64,000 bases of DNA from Adenophora triphylla var. japonica (Eukaryota > Streptophyta > Magnoliopsida > Asterales > Campanulaceae). Of this stretch, positions 45,025 through 55,957 are shown one piece after another. Each line of letters opens with the position of its first letter. The stretch's first letter is position 1. The DNA lies in the NCBI GenBank assembly GCA_022495995.1, contig JAFEMH010000072.1:186001-250000 (forward strand). Direction: 5' to 3'. The position numbers were made by a program, and so were the translations under genes. The notes below the pieces were generated by a model. That model searched no databases. It worked only from the letters and a program-made list of their open reading frames with translations, and was not told where the DNA came from.

Positions 45025-47825
45025 TGTAACGACCCTAACCCTAGGCACTATTTTAGCATCATATTATTTGCTTTTAATATTATTATTAATTTTATGTGTT
45101 CATTTTATATATTGATTTCTTATATTAGGATGAGATAATTGGGAAATTAAATAAAGCATTTTGGGAGAAGTATAATAATAGAAATGGGTAAAATAAATAA
45201 AATATGGGTAGTTAGGCTTTTGATGTGGAAATTGTTGAAAGCCTTAGTTATTGGGAATGGGGGGCCATGCCCTCCCCTTGATTTCCTCCTCCTTTTTCAT
45301 TATTGTCAACTCCTTCCCATACTTCTTCTTACTTTTTCCCTCACCCTTCATTATTAACCTTTCCATCTCTTATTTTTCATCTTCCTCCTTCAAAAAATAT
45401 CCATGGGAACTCATTTCAAAAGGCCATCTCTTCCAAGCTACTTGTAAGCTCAATCCTCCTCCATTTTAAGATCCGGGTGTACTTCCATGTTCGTAGAGGC
45501 AAGGGGAATACATCAAGCTAGACAAATCTTGGTTTCATCTCATATTACTAAGTAAGTTATTATGACTTCTTTCTAAATATTGCACATTTTATGTGTTAAT
45601 GAATGTTTTATGAAAAGAAAAAGTATATTGTATTTTTAATATGGTTATTTGAGTAAAACGATTATTCAAGATTTAATTGATTTTAGTTATGATATGGGGG
45701 CCTAAGTTGAAAGAATGAGGGTATAATGGGAGTAATATGTTAATGACTTGAATGGGGTTATTATGATTTTCTCTTCTAATTAATGTTCATGAATTATTTG
45801 GTGTTGTTATTATTATTAAAATGGTTATTAGATGCTTTGGAAACCTTCTTGTAGTTAAGAAATGGGTTTATGTTATAGAATGATGTGGTTGTTTAAGGAA
45901 GATGATCAATAGTGTAAGAAAATGGATTAAGTTAGATTAAGGAGGTTAAACTTGAATTGTGGTAGTGAAATGGGTGGAGAATCAAGTGGTAAATGATTTA
46001 GGGTTAGGTTATTTGGGAATTAAATGATTTAAAATGAGGTTTGTAAAGTTAGAAAATCCTTTTGGGTATTTTTAAGAAAGATTATAAAAGGGGAAAAGAA
46101 AATATGTGAAAAGGAGTTAGAAATTTCGAAGTGCTGGAATCTCTCTTGGGCGGTCGCCCATAGACCCTTGAGCGGCCGCCCAACCCCCCAGAAAGTATAA
46201 ACCTTTTTAGATCCTCTTGGGCGGTCGCCCATAGTGACTTGGGCGGTCGCCCATGTCACCAGAATTTCACCAGTTTCCTTTCTTGCTGAATTTTTAACCA
46301 CAACCACTAAGTATGATTCCTAACCCTTTCAAAGTAGTGAAATCTAATCTACTTCGGATAGGAATTAACCCTTTTTAACCTAAGTTAAGGTAGAATGCCT
46401 TAGCTAGGCCATGATGTCTTATTTGGTCAAAATGGAATTGTGGGAAGTAGGTCTTGCACCTTTATTAATAATATTCAAGGTTGAGTAATAACTTTGTAAG
46501 AATGGTTTATGGTTTAGGTTGGCCTTACTTGCTCCCATACCTTGGTGATTAGTTGAACAGTGTAGAGATTATAATCACACTATTGTGTTGGTCAGGAATA
46601 TATATGTGTTACATCAATATATTGTATCCCAATTGTGGATTATTTGGTATACGGTTGTATTGTATCCCAGTTGTGGATTATCTGGCATGTTTCTCGTATT
46701 GTATCCCAATTGTGGATTATCTGGCATGTTGATTATATTGCATCCCGGTGTGGATTATGTGGTTATATTGTTACCTTAATTGAATTCATATTCATTGATG
46801 GTATTATGCATAGTGTATTAAATGGTTGTTGCACTATGGTATGGATTAGCATGAGTATACATTACCATGTTGTTATATTATTATCCCTTTTTGTGGATTA
46901 TATTTCAAGTATCTATTATGTGCTTGAACGTGTTGATATTCAGGGGTATAATGGAATTCAATCAATTATGAATTTGTTCTATAAGTGATTGAAGGTTCAT
47001 CATACCTGGGACCGTCTCCCTCAAGGCCACAGATGGGGGCGCAAGCTACCGTATTGAGCCAAAAGCCTTTACGGTTATGCTTTGCGATTTGGTGTATCGG
47101 TGGAATGCTCAGATGAAGCCAAAAGCTTTACAAGAGCGATGATATTATATGATACTCGAATAAGGGTCATATAAGTATCCTATTTTCTTATATGGATCTC
47201 TGGGGTATGAGACCTATAAGCGGTGAATGTGCATGGGGGAAATTCACCAAAGAGCGGAGTTTTACTCCCACGTTGTACGACTTATTGTTCAGACGGGAAA
47301 GGTAAAATGAGGTAACGTAATGTGTTTACCGCTTTCATAAGGTGTTATGTGTTACCATGCTACGTGTTGCATATTGTTTGGCATCTTGCTGCATTCATAA
47401 TAGCTTATTGAGATTTATTCTTACCCTTCCCTTTTACTGCTTTAGATTGTGCTGAGACAGGTGACCTGAACCAGTGAGGCCAAGGAAAGAGTTGGACTCT
47501 TGCTTTTGGGACTTAACAGGATAGGTATATGAGTGGGTTGTCGGGAGTCATATTTAAGTATTACTCTTTTATAAGTTGTAAGGAAAACTCTTTTGTCAAA
47601 TAATGTTAATTTGGATTTTCAATGTAATTAATCAAGTATGGTTATTAAAGTATTTGTTTAAATTCCTCCAAGTGGAGATATTATTATTTGATTTTGTTTA
47701 TGGAAAATTTAGAATTTGTTTTCTTGTAAAGGCAAATAAAAGTTTTAAAAATATAAGATGGGTTTTCTTAGTTTGAGCTTCTCAAGCTCGGGACACGCGT
47801 TAGGTCCCGGGTTGGGGTGCTCACA
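45025..47825 (+). repeat. 3' LTR, 2.8 kb
   Basis: A near-identical partner of 39391-42189. Differences are mostly single bases, except for a divergent patch at about 47005-47110 (matching about 41368-41480). Confidence 0.95.
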
Positions 47826-47830
47826 CCGAT
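47826..47830. repeat. Target site duplication CCGAT, right copy
   Basis: Matches 39386-39390. Confidence 0.9.
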
Positions 47831-47887
47831 CACCGTTGTTTGATGTTGAGAGCTACTATAGCAAATGCAGCAGACACAAAGTCCTAA

Positions 47888-49482
47888 TCTATAAATATAT
47901 TAAAGCAAAGTCGTTCCTAAATTTGGCAAGTTGAAGCCCAAAAATGTCACAATCAAGTTGTTGAAAATAGAAGTCTTGACCGATTTTCAAGAGTGGGTAA
48001 TCAATTTCTTTTTTAAGGAATAGTGAGTAATTAATGTCTATTATGATTATACCTTTAAAAACCACATATTATGATTATTAATAAGAATTATAAATTTATG
48101 ATATTAAAAGTACAACTAATGGTTGTAAAATAATTATTCGCTCATATTTTTAAACCGAAACCATTTCATATTACCTATAAATTTTATTAGTATTCAAATT
48201 GGCATACCAAAATTCTCTCAATAAAAATGTCATACTTTCTTTGAAAAAAATAGAAATACTAAATTTATTTTTTATTTCAAATAAATCTATTTTTTACACA
48301 TACTTAAAAATATTAATAACCTTTTGTTTTGAAAGGAAATTATTAATTACATTAGGATCATAAGATGCAATTTAATTGTATATCATCTATAAATATATTA
48401 AAGCAAAGTCTTTCTTAAATTAGGCAAGTTGAAACCCAAAAATGTCACTATCAAGTTGTTGAAAATAGAAGCCTTGACCGGTTTTCAAGAGTGGGTAATC
48501 AATTTCTTTTTTAAGGAATAGTGAGTAATTAATGTCTATTATGATTATATCTTTGAAAATCACATATTATGATTATTAATAAGAATTATAAATTTATGAT
48601 ATTAAAAGTACAACTAATGGTTGTAAAATAATTATTCGCTCATATTTTTAAACCGAAACCATTTCATATTACCTATAAATTTTATTAGTATTCAAATTGG
48701 TATACCAAAATTCTCTTAATAAAAATGTCATACTTTCTTTGAAAAAAATAGAAATACTAAATTTATTTTTTATTTCAAATAAATCTATTTTTTACACAAA
48801 CTTAAAAATATTAATAACCTTTTGTTTTGAAAGGAAATTATTAATTACATTAGGATCATAAGGTGCAATTTAATTGTATACCATCTATAAATATATTAAA
48901 ACAAAGTCTTTCCTAAATTAGGCAAGTTGGAGCCCAAAAATGTCACTATCAAGTTGTTGAAAATAGAAGCCTTGGCCGGTTTTCAAGAGTGGATAATAAA
49001 TTTCTTTTTTAAGAAAGAGTGAGTAATTAATGTCTATTATAATTATACCTTTGAAAATCACATATTATGATTACTAATAAAAATTATAAATTTATGATAT
49101 TAAAAGTACTAATAATGGTTGTAAAATAATTATCCGTTCATATTTTTAAATCGAAACATTTCTTATCACCTATAAATTTTATTAGTATTCAAATTGGTAT
49201 ACCAAAATTCTCTCAATAAATTGTCATACTTTCTTTGAAAAAAATAGAAATACTAAATTTATTTTTTATTTCAAATAAATCTAATTTTTACTCAAACTTA
49301 AAAATATTAATAACTTTTTCTTTTAAAGGAAAATATTAATTACTAGAGTTAATTTGAACGTTGTGTTTAAGGAAGTGTTTCAAAATGTATAATTGATATT
49401 CAGGTTTTTGTACTTCGATTCAATGCTCAGATCAATTTTGGCAACATAAAATCGCCGTGCATCGCACGAATTTGCTGCCAGT
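47888..49482 (+). mobile_element. Non-autonomous Helitron with three tandem 5' ends
   Basis: The 5' end TCTATAAATATATTAAA is repeated at 47888, 48386 and 48884, each heading a 498-bp copy (the third is diverged and about 460 bp). The single 3' end has the hairpin CGTGC-ATC-GCACG (49456-49468) followed by about ten bases and CCAGT, close to the CTAGT end typical of plant Helitrons. No Rep/helicase is present. The repeated copies share CAAGTTGTTGAAAATAGAAG and are AT-rich and noncoding. The 3' end is four bases from the TATA box of the PQ-loop gene. Confidence 0.75.
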
Positions 49483-49485
49483 TCA

Positions 49486-49492
49486 TATAAAA
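49486..49492 (+). promoter_or_regulatory. Probable TATA box of the PQ-loop gene
   Basis: TATAAAA in TTCATATAAAACC, 123-129 bases before the ATG. CT-rich tracts TTTTCTCCTCCCTCCCCCTT and TTCTCTTCTT (about 49551-49578) fit a plant 5' UTR. Confidence 0.6.
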
Positions 49493-49614
49493 CCAAAGTT
49501 GAGCCTCAAACTTTAATTTAGTTTTTTGTTGAACCGAGCGCCACCTTTATTTTCTCCTCCCTCCCCCTTTCTCTTCTTGCAGAGTCTAAAGAATTCCTTA
49601 AAAATCCCAAGAAA

Positions 49615-52600
49615 ATGAAATATAATTCAGCAGCACCGTCTTATTGCACAAAGGAAAAGAAAGAATGTATTGGGTGGATTGACAAATATTTCAAAGATTG
49701 TTTATGCAATCTGAGAGACGAATTCTCATTTGGGTTGGGAATTGTGAGTCTTTTGTGTTGGGGAGTTGCTGAAATCCCCCAAATCATTACCAATTTTCGT
49801 ACCAAGTCCAGCCATGGCGTCTCCCTACTCTTTCTCCTTACTTGGATTGCTGGGTTAGTCAGTCAGTCACTCCAATTTATTATTCAATTTCTCCAGTAAT
49901 CCCCTCTTGAAATTCAATATAATTAATTCAATTAATGGGGGACTGCAGGGATATTTTCAATCTAGTGGGTTGCCTTCTTGAACCTGCAACTGTAAGTTTC
50001 CTGTTACTAATTTTTTGTAAATACCACATTTGAATTTTGATTTTTTTTTTTTTTTAACGTTAATTTTGATGGATGCAGTTACCGACTCAGTACTACACAG
50101 CTCTGGTAATTCCACCGAAACGTGTACCTAGCTCCTCTTATTTTGTCATTTTCTTGTTTTCCGTCACAATATTATCTTTCTTTCCTACATTTGAATTCTT
50201 TTGAAGGGTTTTAACGAATTTGGAAATTTAACAGCTCTATACAGTAAGTACAGTAATATTAGTGGGGCAGACTTTATACTACGATCATATATATTCATGG
50301 CTGAAATCTCGTCAATCTGATCACCATTCTCATCCTAATAAGGTACCATTTCCCCCACCCCTTTCTTTTTTGAGACAAATTCACCCGTACAATTTGTGTA
50401 CCATATTGTGTATTATGGGTGAACTAATGATAATATCATCATTGATTGATGCGTTGGATAAGGTGTGATAATATGATACTTTTAGTGGTATTCGGCTTTT
50501 TTTTGCAACTTACTCCCTCCGTCCCACGTTAGTTGAGACTTCTTTCCCTTTTGGGTCGTCCCACGTTAGTTGAGACTGCCCAAAATGGCAAAGGAATCTT
50601 CACTATTTACCCCACTCATTCTCTCTCCTATTTCACTTTTACACTCACAACATTCTCTCTCCTAACTATTCCTCCCACTCATTCTCTCTCCTATTTAATT
50701 CTTCATACTCACAACATTTTCTTTCATTTTTTCTCTCACTTACTTTTCCTTAATTGGTGTGCCCAAAAAGTTAGTCTCAACTAACGTGGGACGGAGGGAG
50801 TATTTCATTTCTACTATGAGTTCTACAGTATATATACTCCCTCCGTCCCACAAATATATAAAAAAAATTCTCTTTTGGGCGTCCCACAATAATCTATACT
50901 TTCCAAAAATGGAAATGAGACCCACTTCTCTCTACTCACAACACTTTTTAAATTTACTATTCTCTCCACTCATTCTCTCTCCTATTTTACTTTTACACTC
51001 ACAACACATTACCTTTATCACTTTTTACCTTAATCTCCGTGCCAGGCCAAAAAGTTTATATATTTGTGGGACGGAGGGAGTATTGTTTTATGGAAACCTA
51101 ATTATTCTTGTGCAATTATAAAAAGTGTTATTGATTCACCGTTAGGAATACTAACATTCACAATTTTTTAGAATTGCATAGGGATACATAGGTTTCTTAA
51201 ATATATAGTCAAAATTAGATTGATTGAACATGAAAGTTAAAGCGGGACAATCTTTCGGGGACGGAGGGAGTTTGTTATTTTTTTTCCGGGATTGTAGCAA
51301 AAAAAAAAAAAATGAAAAAAAAAAAAAACTCCTTCCATAGTTCCATCCTGTAAAAGATACTAGTATTACTACTTTTTGACTAAGAATTTAGAAAAGACTA
51401 ATTTTTCAAATGAATTTCTAAAACTTGTGGTATGATACACCATTAAAATTACTATCAATAAACATTTCTAGATTTTCATTTGGGTAATTAGTCTTTCCTA
51501 AATTTTTAATCAAAGTTCTTTATGGGACAGAGGGTGTATAATTACTTGTAGTACAAATTGTAAAGCATACAAAGAGTTAATAGTTAACTGTAAAACATGG
51601 ACTATTTGAATTGAAAACTTGTGTATAGACCGTAAAATTGAGTTCGAATGTACTACTTGCTTAGTTATTTCTGTAATTTCAATCTGCAAGTAGATTGTCT
51701 TTGTTAGTGCATGTGAAATTAAAAACACAAGTAAAAACTTTTGCAGTTGGAAGAAGCGAGAAAGCCTCTGAACCCACAAAATGTAGGGGATTCCAGCATA
51801 CCAATACCCAAAACTGGCACAACTACGGCATCCTCACGCAGGGACTTCTATTACACGTTCGTCTATATCCGTCTCTATCTCTTTCTCCCCCAGTGGATAT
51901 TTATCTTTTCCTGTCACCTGCATACAAAATAACGTGACAAGGGGGAAATATTCTAAATATATTATTGTGAAGTTGGTAATATATTTATATTGTTTTGTAA
52001 AGATTGTTTGTTGTTATTATAAAATGTGCAGATCTGCAAGATCATTGGCCGGCAGCGCAACTCCGCCTATTCGATCTTATCTATGGACAACAAGAAGTGG
52101 TCCGCCTTCAACAATGGGCCTTGACAACGACTCCTCTGATGATGATGAGTCCACTCAAGTAACCTCTAGCAAGTCTATAACCCAGCCCAAGCCTATTCCA
52201 CGTTCGGTATACATATTCTTGGCCTCATTATCCGGATATAAAATATTATAATGTTCTGTTTTGAGTTTTAATGACTATTGTTTCTTTATGTTTGCATCTG
52301 TTTGTCTTACTGTTGCACTGCCACCATAAGTTTAAAAGAACAAAGTAATCTGGCAAATGGTCTTAATTTTTCAATTCTGAACCTTCTCTGTCGTCATACA
52401 TATTCAATGTGGAAAATCTTGATGGAAATGGCACCGATTTCAAAACAATAAATGTTTTGTAATGTAAAAAACAATGAGTATGTCCTCTGCAGCTCTGATC
52501 ATCTTCGTTTCCTACAGCAAGTTGACGTGGAAATTCATCTCTCAGTAGTTGTATTGTAATTCATAATGATGATGGTTGCAGTAATAGAATAATGTCAAGA

Positions 52601-53472
52601 TTGAATCTGTTTTACTCCCATTATCCCATAGTAAGTGTCGTAGTTGACTTTTCAATGTTTCTAAGGGATATGGTTTACTTGTTTGTACGTTGATTATACT
52701 ATGGTAAAATGGCACTAAGGCGTGACACTTATTATGGGACGGAAAAAGTTTTTGCAACCAGTTTGTTTTACCATCATATCGGGGTTAATATTCTTTGTTA
52801 TCTTTGTAAATTAGTAATGTGGTTTTATGCTCGTGTTGTTAGGCTGGATATGGAGCGCTCCTTGCTACCTCGCTCAATTTGCCTAAAGGAAGCAATGCTT
52901 TCTCCCAGATGACTATTGCATTTGGTGGGAGGAAACTGCTACAAGTATGCACTCGCTTACTTCCATATAGTGATATTACATCATAAACTTTTCCCATTTA
53001 TATCCTACTTTCACTGAGAAAAAAATAAATAAATTGTAGGAGCATGGTGGAGGAAATGATGTTTATGGACAATGGTTAGGATGGGCAATGACTGCTATTT
53101 ACATGGGCGGCCGAATTCCTCAGATTGTCTTAAATGTAAGTTAGGTCTCGTAATATATACTCATTTGACCTCGTAGTAGTGAGTCATTTCCTTGTGCATA
53201 TATATAAAAAAGAAAAATAAATTAATGTTAAGATATGTGCATGCATAAATGAAAGTTTTAAGTTTTTAATACACTTTTTGTTTCGTACGTGTACAAACAG
53301 ATTAAAAGAGGGAGCGTTGAGGTGATGCTCTTATCTTTTTCCCTTATCTTTTTTGATCCATAGCGTAGTCAATTCGTTAATTGTAACAACGCTTTTAATT
53401 GATGTTTAGGGTTTGAATCCTCTCATGTTCATCTTTGCGCTCATTGCTAATGCCACCTATGTTGGAAGGTTT

Positions 53473-53529
<57 letters not shown>

Positions 53530-54028
53530 ACATATACAGAAGACAAGCGGGCAGTTGTGATGCTGACTGATTGCAATATTAAATGCAGCATTCTGGTGAG
53601 AAGCACAGAATGGGATAAAATCAGAGCCAACTTGCCTTGGCTACTTGACGCCATAGCTTGTGTCGTGCTTGATGGATTTGTATCCTTTTTATATTATTGA
53701 CTCTGTTCTACGTTAGTTTTCCTAGTTTGCATTTTTTTGTCAACTTGATTGATTTTAAACCAAAAATTTATGGAAAAAATAAATATTCTTGAAATTTGAA
53801 AAATAGTTGCTTACAATTTCATGAGGATGATTAATTTTAATAATATTTTCAATCAAGTTGACCTAAAAAGTCAAACAAAGAATATCGTTGTTTGCCTTAA
53901 CACATTTGTTACAGATTATATCGCAGTATGTTTACTACAGATATCTCCAAAAGAGAAGTTGGAATCAAAATAGAGATAACGATGGTGAAGATTACTCTGA
54001 AGAAGCAAGTAAGACTTACGTTTCTTGA
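49615..54028 (+). CDS. PQ-loop vacuolar cationic amino-acid transporter, 12 exons
   Basis: Likely exports basic amino acids from the vacuole, like yeast Ypq1 and animal PQLC2. Exons: 49615-49853, 49949-49991, 50079-50105, 50235-50342, 51747-51856, 52032-52206, 52843-52944, 53040-53135, 53301-53321, 53410-53468, 53589-53679, 53915-54028. All introns are GT-AG, phases fit, and the total is 1185 bases (394 residues). PQ-loop 1 is GVAEIPQIITNF (PQ at residues 55-56); PQ-loop 2 is GGRIPQIVLN (PQ at 295-296). About seven hydrophobic segments are split by a Ser/Thr/Asp-rich loop (about 140-234, with DNDSSDDDES). The tail has YYRYLQKRSW and no KDEL-type signal. No stop or frameshift was found. Intron 4 (1404 bases) is swollen by MITEs. 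The start is the first ATG after the TATA box and CT-rich leader. Confidence 0.93.
50513..50800. mobile_element. Stowaway MITE in intron 4, 288 bp
   Basis: The ends CTCCCTCCGTCCCACGTTAG and CTAACGTGGGACGGAGGGAG are perfect inverted repeats with TA on both sides (50511-50512 and 50801-50802). Internal tandem CATTCTCTCTCCTA segments. Confidence 0.95.
50837..51080. mobile_element. Stowaway MITE in intron 4, 244 bp
   Basis: The ends CTCCCTCCGTCCCACAAATA and TATTTGTGGGACGGAGGGAG are inverted, with flanking TA at 50835-50836 and 51081-51082. It is a different subfamily from its neighbour 34 bases away, though the CACTCATTCTCTCTCCTATT interior is shared. Confidence 0.95.
51329..51536. mobile_element. 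Degenerate Stowaway-like remnant in intron 4
   Basis: CTCCTTCCATAGTTCCATCC at one end and TATGGGACAGAGGGTG at the other are imperfect inverted repeats. A further isolated end (GGGGACGGAGGGAG) lies at 51257-51270. Confidence 0.55.
53472..53526. repeat. (TC)n(AC)n microsatellite in intron 10
   Basis: About 12 TC units then about 15 AC units, beginning four bases after the exon 10 donor. Confidence 0.95.
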
Positions 54029-54312
54029 TTGACTAAGGTTGACCATGGTCAATTATATTAGCTTGGAACAAGTTAACTGTTTATGTTTGAAGAACCTATA
54101 TGAGTTTACATTAATTTGTAACTTGTATATAGACAGGGGATTTAATTTTGCTACTTTTCTCATCCACATTTTAATTAAAGTCATTTTATTTTATTTTTTC
54201 TATTCCAAAATTAGGTTTGTGTTTGAATTTTTAATTGGTATTGACTTTGAGAATGGGTTTTGGCTTATTTGTCCACTGTTTGTACAATTGTAAAATTTCA
54301 CCTTTTTAAGTA
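54029..54312 (+). other. Probable 3' UTR of the PQ-loop gene
   Basis: AT-rich sequence after the stop codon. No clear AATAAA signal was found; a Stowaway remnant follows. Confidence 0.45.
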
Positions 54313-54491
54313 CTCCCTCCGTATTTGAAAGATCGTTCCGTTTGCCATTTTGACTTGTCCCCAAAAGTATGTCCCATTTTTAAACTTAGGCATGAATGTT
54401 AGTGCAAATCTATTAAGGTACAAGAAAGTGAAGCTCTTCCTTAATAATTGCAAAAATGTACAACAGGACAATCTTTTAGGGAAGAAGGAGG
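54313..54491. mobile_element. Stowaway-like MITE downstream of the gene, degraded
   Basis: Begins TA-CTCCCTCCGTATTTGAAAGA; the other end is degraded to AGGGAAGAAGGAGG. The right boundary is approximate. Confidence 0.6.
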
Positions 54492-54680
54492 ATTTCCTTT
54501 ATTAGAAAGTTGGCCTCTATTTTGAGACGGAATGAAAAAAAATACAGTATTTTATTTTTCTTTCTGATTGATTCAGTGCATACCACCGTAGTTATAATTG
54601 AAACTAAAAACTGTGAAGTTAAAAGATGGACATTGATGCTTGTTAAAATTTCATGGATTAACACCGAGTTTAACCTTGAT

Positions 54681-55613
54681 TGAACAGTATAAATCGAGAT
54701 ACGAACATGAGCTTGTTCGGGTCAGACCCAAGTGGATTGGGTCATAAACATAATCCATCTCAAATTACGATAGGGGTTTCTCGTACATACATCTCGGCAT
54801 CAACAAGGCCGACCAAAGTTTACCAAGGCCCAGCAAGCACATAAATGCCCCAACTATAAGGGCCGAGGAGACCTTCCTCGTATGCCGAGATCGCCTCCAT
54901 AGAGGACGGGGTGCCTTCCTCGGCCTTGACGTTGTCAACGGGCTCCCCATATTACTCATTCCTTCCCCGGCTCATTATGGACCGAGAGGTCATGAATGAC
55001 GAGGAGAGGAAAGTTCGCACCTCGTCATATCTCCATATGACGAGGAGACAAAATCATTCACCTTCCCATATCTCCATATGACGAGGAGACAAAATCATTC
55101 ATCTCGTCCTATCTTCATGTCGACAGATCTTCATATGACGAAGAGACAAATTCATGCATCTCGGTCTACCTGCAAATGACGAGATAAGGAATTTTCTCTC
55201 CTCGGATTTCCGGCAAGTAGCTCTTACAATCCTAGTCAAACAAGGATTCAGCAGTTACAATCTTATCAGAATTGTAACCACCTCCTACAATTCAGATCAA
55301 ACAAGGACTCTCTAACAGATATAATCCTCTTAGGATTATACCTTATCTCTTTACAGTCCAAGTTCAACAGATCTGTCAATCCATCATTATAAATACAAGC
55401 CATAATTTCCATATTCTGGTACGTTACTTTTGAAATTCCGAAACTCTGTCAATTTAGTTTCTCTCACTACAAACCGTGAACTTATTCTCACGCCGGAGGA
55501 CATTCGCCGGTGGGGGCTTAGTTTACGTGTTTTGTCTTATTTTCAGGCTAAGCAATCGCCGGAGCAAATCGATCGCTTGAATTTGGGCTGATTCGGCGAT
55601 ATTGGCATCATCA
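54681..55613 (+). repeat. 5' LTR, 933 bp
   Basis: Starts TGAACAGTATAAATCGAGAT and ends TTGGCATCATCA, as in the solo LTR. It contains three to four copies of CATATGACGAGGAGACAAAA (54990-55160) and TATAAATA at 55388-55395. Confidence 0.9.
55388..55395 (+). promoter_or_regulatory. TATA box of LTR
   Basis: TATAAATACAAGCC, conserved with the solo LTR (38095-38102). Confidence 0.7.
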
Positions 55614-55616
55614 GTT

Positions 55617-55637
55617 TGGTTCCATTGCCGGGAATCG
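55617..55637 (+). other. Primer binding site, tRNA-Glu type
   Basis: TGGTTCCATTGCCGGGAATC matches the complement of the plant tRNA-Glu 3' end (CCCGGCAACGGAACCA) with one mismatch, three bases after the LTR. Confidence 0.8.
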
Positions 55638-55957
55638 ATTCAAAAGCCCTTTATTTGGCCTGGAAAAAGCTCGCCTGAAGCCATATTTTATGTCGGATAT
55701 CTTCTGTGATTCGGCTGGAAATCTTGTTTTTGTTTTGCTTTGTTTCAGAGCTTCACCGGATTTTGCAAACAGTCGGCCGGAATCTGCAAAGTTTTTACCT
55801 GGAACAATCGTTTTGGCCGGAAATTTTGGTGACAATAAAATCGCAAATTGCGATCTTGTGTTGGCGTGCGAAATCTATTCCAAACTTTGGCCGAAAATCT
55901 TGATCTGTTGGAAAATCGTTCGTTTAGTAATTTGCTGTTTACGATTGTTAAGTTGCA
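55638..55957 (+). other. 5' untranslated leader of the element
   Basis: About 320 bases between primer site and gag ATG. GC content is moderate and no coding motif is seen. Confidence 0.6.

Larger units (their letters stand above)
39391..47825 (+). mobile_element. Tekay/Del-type chromovirus with degraded pol
   Basis: A complete LTR element of 8.4 kb: long LTRs (39391-42189 and 45025-47825), initiator-Met primer site, gag, about 1.75 kb of pol remnants, a polypurine tract and a 5-bp CCGAT duplication. The gag sequence and two CCHC knuckles resemble Tekay/Del chromoviruses. The LTRs are nearly identical except for a local cluster of differences, while pol has lost most of RT, RNase H and integrase. 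It was therefore probably already pol-defective when it moved. Confidence 0.88.

Noticed and set aside
39617..46988. ORFs of 60-117 residues inside the 2.8-kb LTRs
   Set aside because: They appear in both LTR copies, use homopolymer-rich leader sequence and show no domain. They are LTR sequence.
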